A DNA stretch of 64,000 bases from Heracleum sosnowskyi (lineage: Eukaryota; Streptophyta; Magnoliopsida; Apiales; Apiaceae): the NCBI GenBank assembly GCA_030848705.1, contig CM061245.1, positions 45,822,711 through 45,886,710 on the forward strand, read 5' to 3'. Positions 48,816 to 58,287 of the stretch are shown in pieces. The notes beneath the pieces were generated by a model. That model saw only the letters and a list, made by a program, of their open reading frames with translations. It did no database searches and had not been told where the DNA came from. Every line of letters begins with the position of its first letter. Position 1 is the stretch's first letter. The translations under genes and the position numbers were made by a program.

Positions 48816-48830
48816 ATCTCCCCCAACTTG
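48816..48830 (-). promoter_or_regulatory. Polypurine tract of element G
   Basis: In sense CAAGTTGGGGGAGAT, directly before the 3' LTR and identical in core to that of element A. Confidence 0.9.
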
Positions 48831-48978
48831 TTCATAATAAAATGTACAAGTTAAACATATAATTGATGATGTCAAAACATATAACAAATGCAGTGTTTAA
48901 CATATAACAGAGTTTAATTTAAAAACAGAGTTTAAATTTGACTTAGAATAGAAAATATTAAAAACTTACAGTCAGACT

Positions 48979-51900
48979 TTATTTGATTTCTTGAATATCA
49001 GGCACTGTCCTGAGATAATCAATTAGAAGTCTTCTTTCAGCCTTTTCCAGCTCTTCAACCATGATTTCTTTCAGTTCCTTGAGTTCTGAATCAGATTCAC
49101 CAGTCTGATAAATAGCAGCTCTCAGAGAATAGATGGAATTCTTCCTCATCTCATTCCCTAGCCTAATAAAATGTGCTTTATCAGATTCTAGATTGAATTC
49201 TAAGACTTTAACTCCCAGATCAGTCCTTAGTCTTGCACTGTTTCTCTTCATTTCTATAACATTTCCATAAGCATCTCTATACTTAGGAATGTATACCTTT
49301 GAAATTCCTCCTCCAAGCATCACCTTAGATCTTTGCATCTTTTGTCTGATAAATGTAGCAGCATTGTGAGTGTTTCTGTTTTTGACTTTTAACAAGTACA
49401 GAACATACTCCAATTCTTGATAAGATTTGAGATCTATATCAGACTCTGCAACTCTGTAAACTCTTCCATCATTCATAAAATACAACAGAAAATCTTTCTT
49501 CAAACCCTTGTGAAATATCAACTGAACAGAGTCTAGCATATCAAGATTCTCTTGAGTAATAGTGCCAGATACTGCCAATGATGATTGATCTCCAGATCTG
49601 TTGTTTATTCTCTTCTCCCTATGTGAACCTAAACCAGCTTTATCAAAAGTTTCTTTTCCAAGTACAGTCCTGGTTTGAGAGAAATCCACAGGTTGAAGTG
49701 TCAGAGCTTCAGATAGTACAGGTCTTCTAAAAATACCTTGGAGTTGTGGAGCTAGCTGAGTTTGCACAGCTTGAGCCTTGTCAGAGGCTGGCTTAACTTC
49801 AATAGTATCATCAACTTGAGCAGCGTCAGAGGTTGATTTTGGTAATCTTGTTTCAACTTGAGCAATGTCAGAGGTTGAATATTCTTTCTCCTTCAGGTTA
49901 GGCTCTTCAATCATTTTGCCTTTACCCTTATCAGAGTTTCTAATCATAGGCCTCCTGGTGTATTGTATACTCTGTTGAGTATTTTCTTTAATAATAATTC
50001 CAGTTTCTTTCTTTCTAGGAGCCTTGATTTCTTTCTTTTTGTATATCCCAGCTTCAAGATTCTTCCTGTGTTCTTCAGCAAGCATTTGCTCTTCAGCTTG
50101 GATATCTTCAATTGTAACATCTTTTCCATGTTCTGCTATAAATAATTTAGCAGCAACTTCTTCATCAGTGCTAGGCTTATCAGTGTTTATCAAACTTTTG
50201 AGCCTTGAACCACTGGCAGAAATTACTTTTCCCTTACCAGAGTTTGATCTTCTCTCAGAGTTTGATCTCGATTTTGATGATCTTAAGCCTAAACTCTTTT
50301 CAGATTCACCTCCCTTGCTTCCACCATCATTACCATCATCCCTCCGTCTCAGAGCTTGAGTGTCTTTGCATTTGTCACTTGGTACACTCTCCCCCTTTTT
50401 GACATCATCAGAAAGTAGTACTGATGTCAGCAACTCCAGAGCATTAGAAATTGAAGTTAGTTGAGCAGACATGGCAGTTTGATTCTCCTCAACTTTCGAC
50501 AATCTAGAATTAAAAGTCCTTTGCTCTTTACACAAAGAGATGTATAGAGATTTGTCCTTCTGCTGTGTAAGCTCTCTTGTAGCTATATCATTCCTTAACC
50601 CTTCAATCACCTTATCAGAAGCATCAAAACGATTGTTTAATGATTTGATTTGAACAACAGTTGCTTTGAAATGACTGAGAAGTTCAGGATTTTTAATCTC
50701 TTTAACAGAGTTAGCAGTTAAATCAGCAGCCCTTTGTGAAGTGAAAATACAATCTGCTTCTGTCCAGTTCTTGAAGTACATATCTTGAAAATGTTTTTCA
50801 GTAGCCCGATTGAACTCTCTTTCTTCATCAGAGTTGGCTTGAATGTCAGATATGTGTGAAGGTGAATGAGCAGGACTAGCATTAACATTGTCATCCTCTC
50901 TTGCAATCTCTTCAGGAACATGTTCAGCAGTGATTTCATGTTCTAACTGTGCAGCTTCATCATTGACTTTCTCTGCAACAGTTTCAGGAATATCAGAGTT
51001 TGCTTTAGCAATTACCTCTGCTTCTCGCTGAACAATCTCAACAACTGATTGTTGTAGAGCTTCAAGAACAAGAGCATCTTCAGAGTTTGCAACAAACTCT
51101 GCTGCTACAGGAACATTCTCTGTTGCATCAGCAGGTACAGCAACAGCTTCTGTAGGATGATCAATTCTAATCTGATCAACTTCCTCACCTTTCTCAAAAT
51201 CAAGAGAAATGATTTCTGTGTGGGAAGCAATAGTTTCTACCAAATCTGTAGTAGCTTGATCAGCTTCTCTTACATTTTCTTCAAGATCAAAAATTCTGCT
51301 GTCTGAATGAGCAGCAGCTTCCTCAACTACATCATTAGCCTTTGATGTAGGAGCTTCTCTATCAAAATCCATTTCAATATCATCAGTATTTAGCCTGTCT
51401 TGATTGACAGCCTCTGGATTTGCAGCTTCCTCCTGAACAAAAGCTTCAGGAGCTTCAGTTTCCTCAGGAACTTTGTCCATATTGGCAATGATATCAGCAA
51501 AAAGATATTCAGCAACTTGTCGTCTCTTTCTCTGATGAGGATTTTCTTCATCAGTTTCAGTTTCTGATTCTGCATCAGAATCAGCAGTAACAGACTTTGC
51601 TCTTTGAGCTCTCTTTTTCTTCATTCTTTTTCTCTGAGGCAGTTCTTCAGTGCGTGATACCCCAGCTTCAGCATTTGACTTAGCAACCCTAGCAGGTTTA
51701 GTACCAACATTCTTAGTCCTACCACCCCTTTTAGGTTTAACAGAAGTTGAAGGAGACAGTTCTTGTTGTAGAGGCTCAGGTTGAGAAGAAGCTTGTGTTG
51801 GTCGATTGACTTGAGCATTTAAAAACTGTTGCACAGATTGAGGTAGCAACAAGTCTCCAACAACCCCTTTCTTAACATCTTTATTAATAAGATCAGAAAA

Positions 51901-52605
51901 TATTCTCTTATGTAATTTAAAACAAGAAACATCTTCGTCATCTACTTCTACTCCTTCAACACAGTAAGAGAACAAAGTCTGACAGAATCTAGAGAAATAG
52001 ACTACTCCTCTATTCTCTGTCATTTTGTCTCCTAGATTATTCAAAACAAGTCGTGCAAAATCAAAATGATTATCGAATAAAAGAGAATACCCGATTTGCA
52101 GACTGTCTGTGGGAATAGCATCCCAGTTTGTGCATTTCTTGCTAAAAGTCCTTGTGATGCAATCAAAGAAGAAGCTCCACTCCTTCCTTAAGAATGGTCG
52201 TTTGAGCTGTCCAATCTTCGACAATGGTCCAGAATACCCAATCTCTTGCATCATTCTTATCAAATCCTCATCACCCATTCCAATTGTATACGAAGAAAAT
52301 TCAGGAAACCCCATTGCAGCGCGAATGGTTCCAGCAGTTATTACATACTCTGTATCATCATATTCAAAAATAATCGATGGGTTGCCTGTCTCACCACCAT
52401 CATCATACATTCCTGTTTCCCAGAACGCCTTTATCTGTGAACCAGAAAGTTTTTCAGGTTCTACCAAAGCACGCCCAATCGCTGACTGAGCAAGAAACTC
52501 TTGAATCATATGAAATGCCTCTGGTGCGTTTGCAGTGTTTAGTGGTGCAGTATAGTTGTTTGGAACGAACTCTAATCCAGACGAAACAAAAGCTGTGGTT
52601 GCCAT
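48979..52605 (-). CDS. ORF3 (env-like position) protein of element G, 1,208 aa
   Basis: Intact relative of the ORF3 of element A, co-linear over the whole length: N-terminal domain with EWSFFFDCITR and CTNWDAIPTDSLQIGYSLL, basic patches (KRMKKKRAQRAK), acidic middle, coiled-coil region, VKKGESVPSDKCKDT, and the C-terminal domain ending in RNSIYSLRAAIYQ and a charged helix. The frame is open 11 codons further up (to 52638), but the ATG at 52605 is chosen because it matches the start in A (MATT). No signal peptide or membrane segment is visible, so the env-like label is positional only. The acidic region differs from A in sequence and spacing while both ends are well kept, as in a protein under selection with a flexible linker. 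Confidence 0.92.
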   Translation of the reverse strand: MATTAFVSSGLEFVPNNYTAPLNTANAPEAFHMIQEFLAQSAIGRALVEPEKLSGSQIKAFWETGMYDDGGETGNPSIIFEYDDTEYVITAGTIRAAMGFPEFSSYTIGMGDEDLIRMMQEIGYSGPLSKIGQLKRPFLRKEWSFFFDCITRTFSKKCTNWDAIPTDSLQIGYSLLFDNHFDFARLVLNNLGDKMTENRGVVYFSRFCQTLFSYCVEGVEVDDEDVSCFKLHKRIFSDLINKDVKKGVVGDLLLPQSVQQFLNAQVNRPTQASSQPEPLQQELSPSTSVKPKRGGRTKNVGTKPARVAKSNAEAGVSRTEELPQRKRMKKKRAQRAKSVTADSDAESETETDEENPHQRKRRQVAEYLFADIIANMDKVPEETEAPEAFVQEEAANPEAVNQDRLNTDDIEMDFDREAPTSKANDVVEEAAAHSDSRIFDLEENVREADQATTDLVETIASHTEIISLDFEKGEEVDQIRIDHPTEAVAVPADATENVPVAAEFVANSEDALVLEALQQSVVEIVQREAEVIAKANSDIPETVAEKVNDEAAQLEHEITAEHVPEEIAREDDNVNASPAHSPSHISDIQANSDEEREFNRATEKHFQDMYFKNWTEADCIFTSQRAADLTANSVKEIKNPELLSHFKATVVQIKSLNNRFDASDKVIEGLRNDIATRELTQQKDKSLYISLCKEQRTFNSRLSKVEENQTAMSAQLTSISNALELLTSVLLSDDVKKGESVPSDKCKDTQALRRRDDGNDGGSKGGESEKSLGLRSSKSRSNSERRSNSGKGKVISASGSRLKSLINTDKPSTDEEVAAKLFIAEHGKDVTIEDIQAEEQMLAEEHRKNLEAGIYKKKEIKAPRKKETGIIIKENTQQSIQYTRRPMIRNSDKGKGKMIEEPNLKEKEYSTSDIAQVETRLPKSTSDAAQVDDTIEVKPASDKAQAVQTQLAPQLQGIFRRPVLSEALTLQPVDFSQTRTVLGKETFDKAGLGSHREKRINNRSGDQSSLAVSGTITQENLDMLDSVQLIFHKGLKKDFLLYFMNDGRVYRVAESDIDLKSYQELEYVLYLLKVKNRNTHNAATFIRQKMQRSKVMLGGGISKVYIPKYRDAYGNVIEMKRNSARLRTDLGVKVLEFNLESDKAHFIRLGNEMRKNSIYSLRAAIYQTGESDSELKELKEIMVEELEKAERRLLIDYLRTVPDIQEIK

Positions 52606-52719
52606 TAGAAGATTCTGAATTGATGCGAAAGACAGCAAAGTTTAAGTGTAGAAAGGTGTTTGTGAAAAAGCGTATGAAGAGTTAAGGTTCGTAAAAGATT
52701 GAACCGTTTATGTGTAGTG

Positions 52720-52729
52720 TATTTAAATA
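52720..52729 (-). promoter_or_regulatory. Putative TATA box for ORF3 of element G
   Basis: TATTTAAATA, palindromic, 116 bases before the ATG at 52605. The flanking CACTACACATAAACGGTTCA in sense is nearly identical to that before ORF3 in element A. Confidence 0.5.
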
Positions 52730-53075
52730 ATAACTGAAAAAATCACGATACACAGCAAGCGTCCTTGAAACGTGTGTGAGTGGGACAGATGTCAAACGTG
52801 CATACGCTGACAGTTGTATCCAATACACACGTGCAATCGTGCAAACATTTAGACACCTGGCAACACATAAAACGCTCAAAATATCCACTTTAATAAAAAT
52901 CAATAATAATAAAATTATCAATTTTAATCTCTCAGAAATACAATAACGAAGTACAAAGCAACTCAACAGTCAGTATAATAATGACTGTCTTGGAACTCCG
53001 CACGTTACTGTTTCCAAAAGCTTCAAAAACCTTTCAATCTCCAAGAAAAACCTTTCAGATACCCTGTTTGAATGC

Positions 53076-53083
53076 TTTAAATA
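53076..53083 (+). promoter_or_regulatory. Putative TATA box for the antisense ORF
   Basis: TTTAAATA 52 bases before the ATG at 53135, followed by a short A/C-rich leader. It faces away from the ORF3 TATA at 52720, making a divergent pair about 350 bases apart. Confidence 0.45.
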
Positions 53084-53134
53084 CCAAAGCAATGTAACAA
53101 CAGGCTTCATATCTTAAACTTACTATACACCAAA

Positions 53135-53527
53135 ATGGCTGGAACTTTCGAATTCCTGGATGTGGAAGAGTTTTTGAACATGAACTGGCAGCAACAAGAA
53201 AACTATCTTATCGATGAGTTTCTTGTTCTCTCATTCTTGAATGATGAAGGTCTTATCGTAGATGATGAAATAGCCGAAGGGCCTTTCTCCAACCCTCATG
53301 TATACATCTTCCGTCCAGGACCATATGATGCACCAATCCTCGCAGATGAAGATGCCATGGAGATCTGCTTTATGCTTTTTCAACTGAGTTTCTTGTCGGG
53401 GTCAAAAGAAAACCTCTTCTTACAATCCTGCAAGCTGCAAAGCAGAAAGAGATCCCGAGAAGATAATGATGATGATTCATCATTAGGAGGATTTCAAGCT
53501 ATCCCAAATGGTATAATGACCAGATGA
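53135..53527 (+). CDS. Antisense accessory ORF in element G, 130 aa, unknown function
   Basis: Opposite in strand to every other gene of the element, in the spacer between pol and ORF3. I do not recognise the protein. It is acidic in its first 90 residues (FLDVEEFLNMNWQQQENYL at 6-24; ILADEDAMEICFMLFQLSFL at 68-87), then has a basic, NLS-like KSRKRSRED run reading as QSRKRSREDNDDD near 102-114. No signal peptide or clear membrane helix. Gene-like traits: ATG in a good plant context (AAAATGGCT), TATA-like sequence at proper distance, and an A-rich trailer near 53710. Element A lacks about 850 bp here including the whole ORF, while the flanks align. Antisense accessory ORFs are known in some plant LTR elements; this one could be that or captured host DNA. 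Confidence 0.6.
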   Translation: MAGTFEFLDVEEFLNMNWQQQENYLIDEFLVLSFLNDEGLIVDDEIAEGPFSNPHVYIFRPGPYDAPILADEDAMEICFMLFQLSFLSGSKENLFLQSCKLQSRKRSREDNDDDSSLGGFQAIPNGIMTR

Positions 53528-54901
53528 GCAACTGGATAGCTATCATCAGAAGTAGTAGAGCACAATAGCTTCTGGCTCTAGCTCTTCTGCTTCGATGTTG
53601 GATAGCATTCAAGTACTTGTCCTGATTAAATAGATCTTCTCTTTTGTAACCATAAAGATTAGCTAAGCATGAGTATGTAATTGACTGAATGTAACAGAGT
53701 TTGAATCAATTAATGAAAAAGACTCATTTTATTGCTTTACTTTCAGTATTATCAATTTTACCTAGTAATTGTAAAGTGAAAGACATGATATCACTTAAAA
53801 CAATAAACTAACATACTCATCAGTACTACTGATCACTATCAGTACTTATCAAACAAACTCTTTCTTTTCTCTGTTCAATCATACTTTGCCTAAGAACAAA
53901 TGACTAAACCCAAAATCATAAACTGTCGGAGACAAGAAAATTATTTTAACCATCAGAGATTAAAATAAAGTAACCTCGGCGTATTTCACACAAAACATCA
54001 GTGTTTACCATTTGTCCTTCTTTGTCAATAAACTCTTTTCTCAATCTGTACAGTTGTGAAAATATGTGTGTGGAGTAGCAGAGTTTACCGAAATCAGTAT
54101 TGAGACCATCTCAAGGTGCATAAAATCCACAATCTAAAGTAGTAAAAACTGGTTGCCTAAACTCTCATGTATAACATAAAATCTGATTTTATATCTAAAC
54201 TCTGTATTACTGATATCCTTTCATTTGGATATGTCTTTTATTTTTCACCCCCTTTATTATTTTTTTTTTTTTTTTTTTTTTTTTATTTTTTTATTTTTTT
54301 TTCCAGTAATCAGTGGTTGGCACTAGTCACCAAAAATCAAAGATTTTAGCCCTTATTTCATACAATAAGTTCCTGGATCATCCTAGGCACAACATGATCT
54401 CAAAGGAATTTGTGCTCTTTTTGGCATCTTTTGAATTTGAGGGTGAATTATTTGAAATTAATAATCAGAGTTTAGACTTTTCATCAGTAAATGTAATTAA
54501 CTTATGAGAAAAAATGCAAACAGCTAATACAGACTCAGTGTATAGGATCAATAAACTAAGAGATGCTATAAATATTGAGACAGTATCATGCTGTGTTAGC
54601 TTACTGCACATTTTTGAGATCAGAGTCTATACAACTCTTAAGGATTCACAGGTACTTACTGAGAATTATGCTTCATACAAATTTCTTCATTGGTCCTTAT
54701 GTTCCTGACAAAATTACAATCAGAGAATAGCATTAATCTGTAACATTCAAAGTATGACCAACAGTTTATGACTAACAGAGACTAACATCAGAATTTAACC
54801 AACAGAGTTTATCACACTGGTACTCATAACAGTTAACACATGCAAGAAATCATGAGCAACAAGAATTAAACATGTATAAATTTTGAGTCTAACCCGTATC
54901 T
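53528..54901 (-). other. Spacer between pol and antisense ORF of element G
   Basis: Noncoding. Contains a poly-T tract near 54258-54301 (poly-A in element sense), the purine-rich AAAGGGGGTGA in sense at about 54245-54255, and several TCAGAGTTT-type words. It aligns with 3308-4310 of element A on the reverse strand from about 53950 upward. Confidence 0.75.
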
Positions 54902-57900
54902 CTAGTCAGAACCAGAGATCATTCCAAGTTCATTTACCAATCTTGTAAAAGTAGCTTCACTCAAAGGTTTGGTGAAGATATCTGCAAGTTGTTGGTCTGT
55001 AGACACAAAATGAAGCTCAATATTCCCTTCTTCCACATGTTCTCTGATAAAATGATATCTTATGCTGATGTGCTTGGTCATGGAATGCTGTACTGGATTT
55101 CCTGTCATAGCAATAGCACTTTGGTTATCACAGAAAATAGGAATTTTAGAGTACCTTAACCCATAATCCAGCAATTGATTCTTCATCCATAAAATCTGTG
55201 CACAACAGCTACCAGCTGCTATATACTCTGCTTCAGCTGTGGATGTGGAAATTGACTTCTGTTTCTTGCTATACCAAGAAACTAATCTGTCACCTAAAAA
55301 TTGACAGCTTCCACTTGTACTTTTTCTGTCTATCTTACAGCCTGCAAAATCTGCATCAGAGTAACCAATCAACTTAAACTCTGATTCTCTAGGATACCAC
55401 AAACCCAAGGTTATGGTGCCTTTGAGATATTTGAAAATCCTTTTTACAGCTGTTAGATGAGGCTCTCTAGGATCTGCTTGAAATCTTGCACAAAGACATG
55501 TTGCATACATGATATCAGGTCTACTTGCTGTAAGATACAGTAAAGACCCTATCATTCCTCTGTAGTTTGTCATATCTACTGAGGCTCCTGTGTCTTTGTC
55601 TAGCTTTGTTGCAGTAGCCATGGGAGTAGTAGCAGATGAACTATCAAGCATACCAAATTTCTTGAGAAGATTTCTGGTATATTTTGCTTGATTTATGAAA
55701 ATACCATCATCTGTTTGCTTGACCTGTAAGCCTAGAAAATAACTAAGCTCTCCCATCATGCTCATTTGATACCTGGATTGCATAAGCTTTGCAAACTTCT
55801 TACAAAGTTTGTCATTAGTAGATCCAAAAATAATATCATCTACATAAATTTGAACTAACAGCAAATTATCACCAGAATTGAAATAAAACAAAGTTTTATC
55901 AATTGTACCTCTTGTGAACCCACTTTCTAAAAGAAATTGAGCAAGAGTTTCATACCATGCTCTTGGTGCTTGCTTTAGTCCATATAATGCCTTGTCAAGC
56001 CTGTAGACATAATCTGGATGCTTGGGATCTACAAATCCTGGTGGTTGTTCAACAAATACCTCTTCTTCAAGCTTCCCATTGAGAAAAGCACTTTTCACAT
56101 CCATCTGAAAGACTTTAAACTTCTTGTGTGCAGCATAGGCCAGAAACATCCTTATGGCCTCCAGTCTTGCAACTGGAGCAAAGGTTTCATCATAGTCAAT
56201 TCCTTCCTGTTGTGAATAACCTTTTGCCACAAGTCTAGCCTTATTCCTTGTAATCACACCATCACTGTCAGTCTTGTTTCTGAACACCCACTTTGTACCT
56301 ACAATTGATCTGTTCTTTGGTCTAGGTACAAGTGTCCAGACTTCATTTCTTTCAAATTCATTTAACTCTTCTTGCATTGCTGTAATCCAATTAGCATCTT
56401 GAAGAGCTTCCTCCACTTTCTTTGGTTCAGTTTGAGACAAGAAAGCATGATACAGACACTCATTATTTGTTGCACTTCTGGTTCTTACACCAGCATCAGG
56501 ATCTCCAATTATGAGATCAGGTGTGTGTGCCTGTGTCCACTTTCTTGCTGATGGTAAGTGGTTTCTTGCATCATTGTTGGATCCTCCCCCTTGATCCATG
56601 CTCTCCTGATTCATATGTTGACTTTCTACATTCTCTGAGGCTCCCCCTGAATTTGATGACTCAGAGTTTGAATTGTCAGAGTTTGAATCAGTTTCCTCAA
56701 CTGACTCACTTGCTGTGTCATGTTGAGCTTCTTCACGCTCCCCCTCAACTGGTTCTCTATTTTGTTCAATTTGAGAATTATCAGTTTCTCCAGTATTTAC
56801 CAGTAGAGGTTCAGAGTATGATTCGTCAGAGTTTGTCAACCCTGCTTCATCAGAGTTTATATCATCAGAGAGTAGATCTTCATTTTCAAAACGTAGTTGA
56901 TCATATCCATCCTTGTCTTCAAGTCCAATTATTTTCTTGTCATCAAATGACACATGTATGGATTCCATGATCACTTTAGTTCTTAGATTGTAAACTCTGA
57001 ATGCTTTTGTTGACAGTGGATAGCCAACAAAAATTCCTTCATCAGCTTTTAACTCGAACTTTGTCAACTGTTCAGGATGAGTCTTCAACACAAAGCATTT
57101 GCATCCAAATATATGAAAATATTTCAAATTTGGCTTCTTATTTTTCACCATCTCATATGGTGTTTTCCCATGCTTGTTGATCAATGTAGCATTTTGAGTA
57201 AAACAAGCAGTTTGAACAGCTTCTGCCCAGAAATAAGTTGGTAATTTTGCTTCTTCAAGCATAGTTCTGGCTGCTTCAATTAAAGTTCTGTTCTTTCTTT
57301 CAACTACACCATTTTGCTGTGGAGTGCCAGGTGCAGAAAATTCTTGTTTCACCCCTCTTTCCTTGCAGAAAGCTTCCATGAATGAATTTCTAAATTCAGT
57401 TCCATTATCACTCCTTATTATTTTGACTTTGTGCTGTGATCCTTTGTCCAGTAGATTTACATGATCCATTAGAATTTGAGCAGTTTCATCCTTCTTTGAC
57501 AAGAAATACACCCATGTATATCTAGTATATTCATCAACAATTACTAGAGCATATTTCTTTCTGCCCATTGACATCACATTCACTGGTCCAAAAAGATCAA
57601 CATGTAGAAGATGATAAGGTTCCACTACTGAAGATTCAGTTTTGCTCTTGAAAGATGACTTCCTTTGCTTGGCCTTTTGACAAGAATCACATAGGCCATC
57701 TAGATTAAGTATTGATTTTGGAAGTCCTCTTACAAGATCCTTTCTTATCAGCTCATTGATGTTGTTCAAATTGAGATGAGAAAGCTTCTTGTGCCAATTC
57801 CAACTCTCTTCATTTGACATCTTTGCAGTCAGACACACTGTACTTCCATCAGAGTTTGTTACCAAACTTGCTTCATAAATATTGTTGCGCCTGTGTCCAA

Positions 57901-58216
57901 CTAGAACAACTTTTCCAGTAGATTTACTGATAACTTCACAGTATTCACTATGAAAATCTACATGGTTTCCTCTGTCACAGATTTGACTCACAGATAACAG
58001 ATTGTGCTTGAGTCCTGAGACTAGAGCTACATTTGTGATGATGACACTTCCAAGATTGATATTGCCATATCCCAGAGTGTGTCCTATGTTGCCATCTCCA
58101 TAAGAAACTTTTGGGCCAGCTTTCTCCTCAAAGTTTGATAGCAGGGCTTTGTTTCCAGTCATATGTCCTGAGCATCCACTGTCCAAGATAAGTGTGCTCT
58201 CTATTATACCCTGCAT
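54902..58216 (-). CDS. pol: Pol polyprotein of element G (protease, integrase, RT, RNase H), 1,104 aa
   Basis: Makes the enzymes for cDNA synthesis and integration in the virus-like particle and nucleus. Residue positions: protease active site LDSGCSGHMTG 11-21; pre-integrase zinc residues H142, H147, C176 and C179; integrase D207 (VDLFG), D270 (SDNG), E306 (VERKN), giving D-62-D-35-E; GDPDAGVRTRS linker end; RT from about 640 with FQMDVKSAFLNG and catalytic YVDD near 790; RNase H with SDADFAGC near 952, STAEAEY, and the DIFTKPL end. The frame is intact. It begins 71 bases after the gag stop in another frame, and a TGA immediately precedes the ATG, so a plain gag-pol fusion is impossible; a spliced RNA (the start lies in TGCAGGGT) or re-initiation is implied. 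The acidic linker (about 420-560) is rich in NSD motifs. Confidence 0.95.
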   Translation of the reverse strand: MQGIIESTLILDSGCSGHMTGNKALLSNFEEKAGPKVSYGDGNIGHTLGYGNINLGSVIITNVALVSGLKHNLLSVSQICDRGNHVDFHSEYCEVISKSTGKVVLVGHRRNNIYEASLVTNSDGSTVCLTAKMSNEESWNWHKKLSHLNLNNINELIRKDLVRGLPKSILNLDGLCDSCQKAKQRKSSFKSKTESSVVEPYHLLHVDLFGPVNVMSMGRKKYALVIVDEYTRYTWVYFLSKKDETAQILMDHVNLLDKGSQHKVKIIRSDNGTEFRNSFMEAFCKERGVKQEFSAPGTPQQNGVVERKNRTLIEAARTMLEEAKLPTYFWAEAVQTACFTQNATLINKHGKTPYEMVKNKKPNLKYFHIFGCKCFVLKTHPEQLTKFELKADEGIFVGYPLSTKAFRVYNLRTKVIMESIHVSFDDKKIIGLEDKDGYDQLRFENEDLLSDDINSDEAGLTNSDESYSEPLLVNTGETDNSQIEQNREPVEGEREEAQHDTASESVEETDSNSDNSNSESSNSGGASENVESQHMNQESMDQGGGSNNDARNHLPSARKWTQAHTPDLIIGDPDAGVRTRSATNNECLYHAFLSQTEPKKVEEALQDANWITAMQEELNEFERNEVWTLVPRPKNRSIVGTKWVFRNKTDSDGVITRNKARLVAKGYSQQEGIDYDETFAPVARLEAIRMFLAYAAHKKFKVFQMDVKSAFLNGKLEEEVFVEQPPGFVDPKHPDYVYRLDKALYGLKQAPRAWYETLAQFLLESGFTRGTIDKTLFYFNSGDNLLLVQIYVDDIIFGSTNDKLCKKFAKLMQSRYQMSMMGELSYFLGLQVKQTDDGIFINQAKYTRNLLKKFGMLDSSSATTPMATATKLDKDTGASVDMTNYRGMIGSLLYLTASRPDIMYATCLCARFQADPREPHLTAVKRIFKYLKGTITLGLWYPRESEFKLIGYSDADFAGCKIDRKSTSGSCQFLGDRLVSWYSKKQKSISTSTAEAEYIAAGSCCAQILWMKNQLLDYGLRYSKIPIFCDNQSAIAMTGNPVQHSMTKHISIRYHFIREHVEEGNIELHFVSTDQQLADIFTKPLSEATFTRLVNELGMISGSD

Positions 58217-58287
58217 TCACAAACAAACACTAAGTGTTAGTTTTAAGGATCCAGACTTGCTTGGATCCTTTGTCCTTCTTAACAGTG

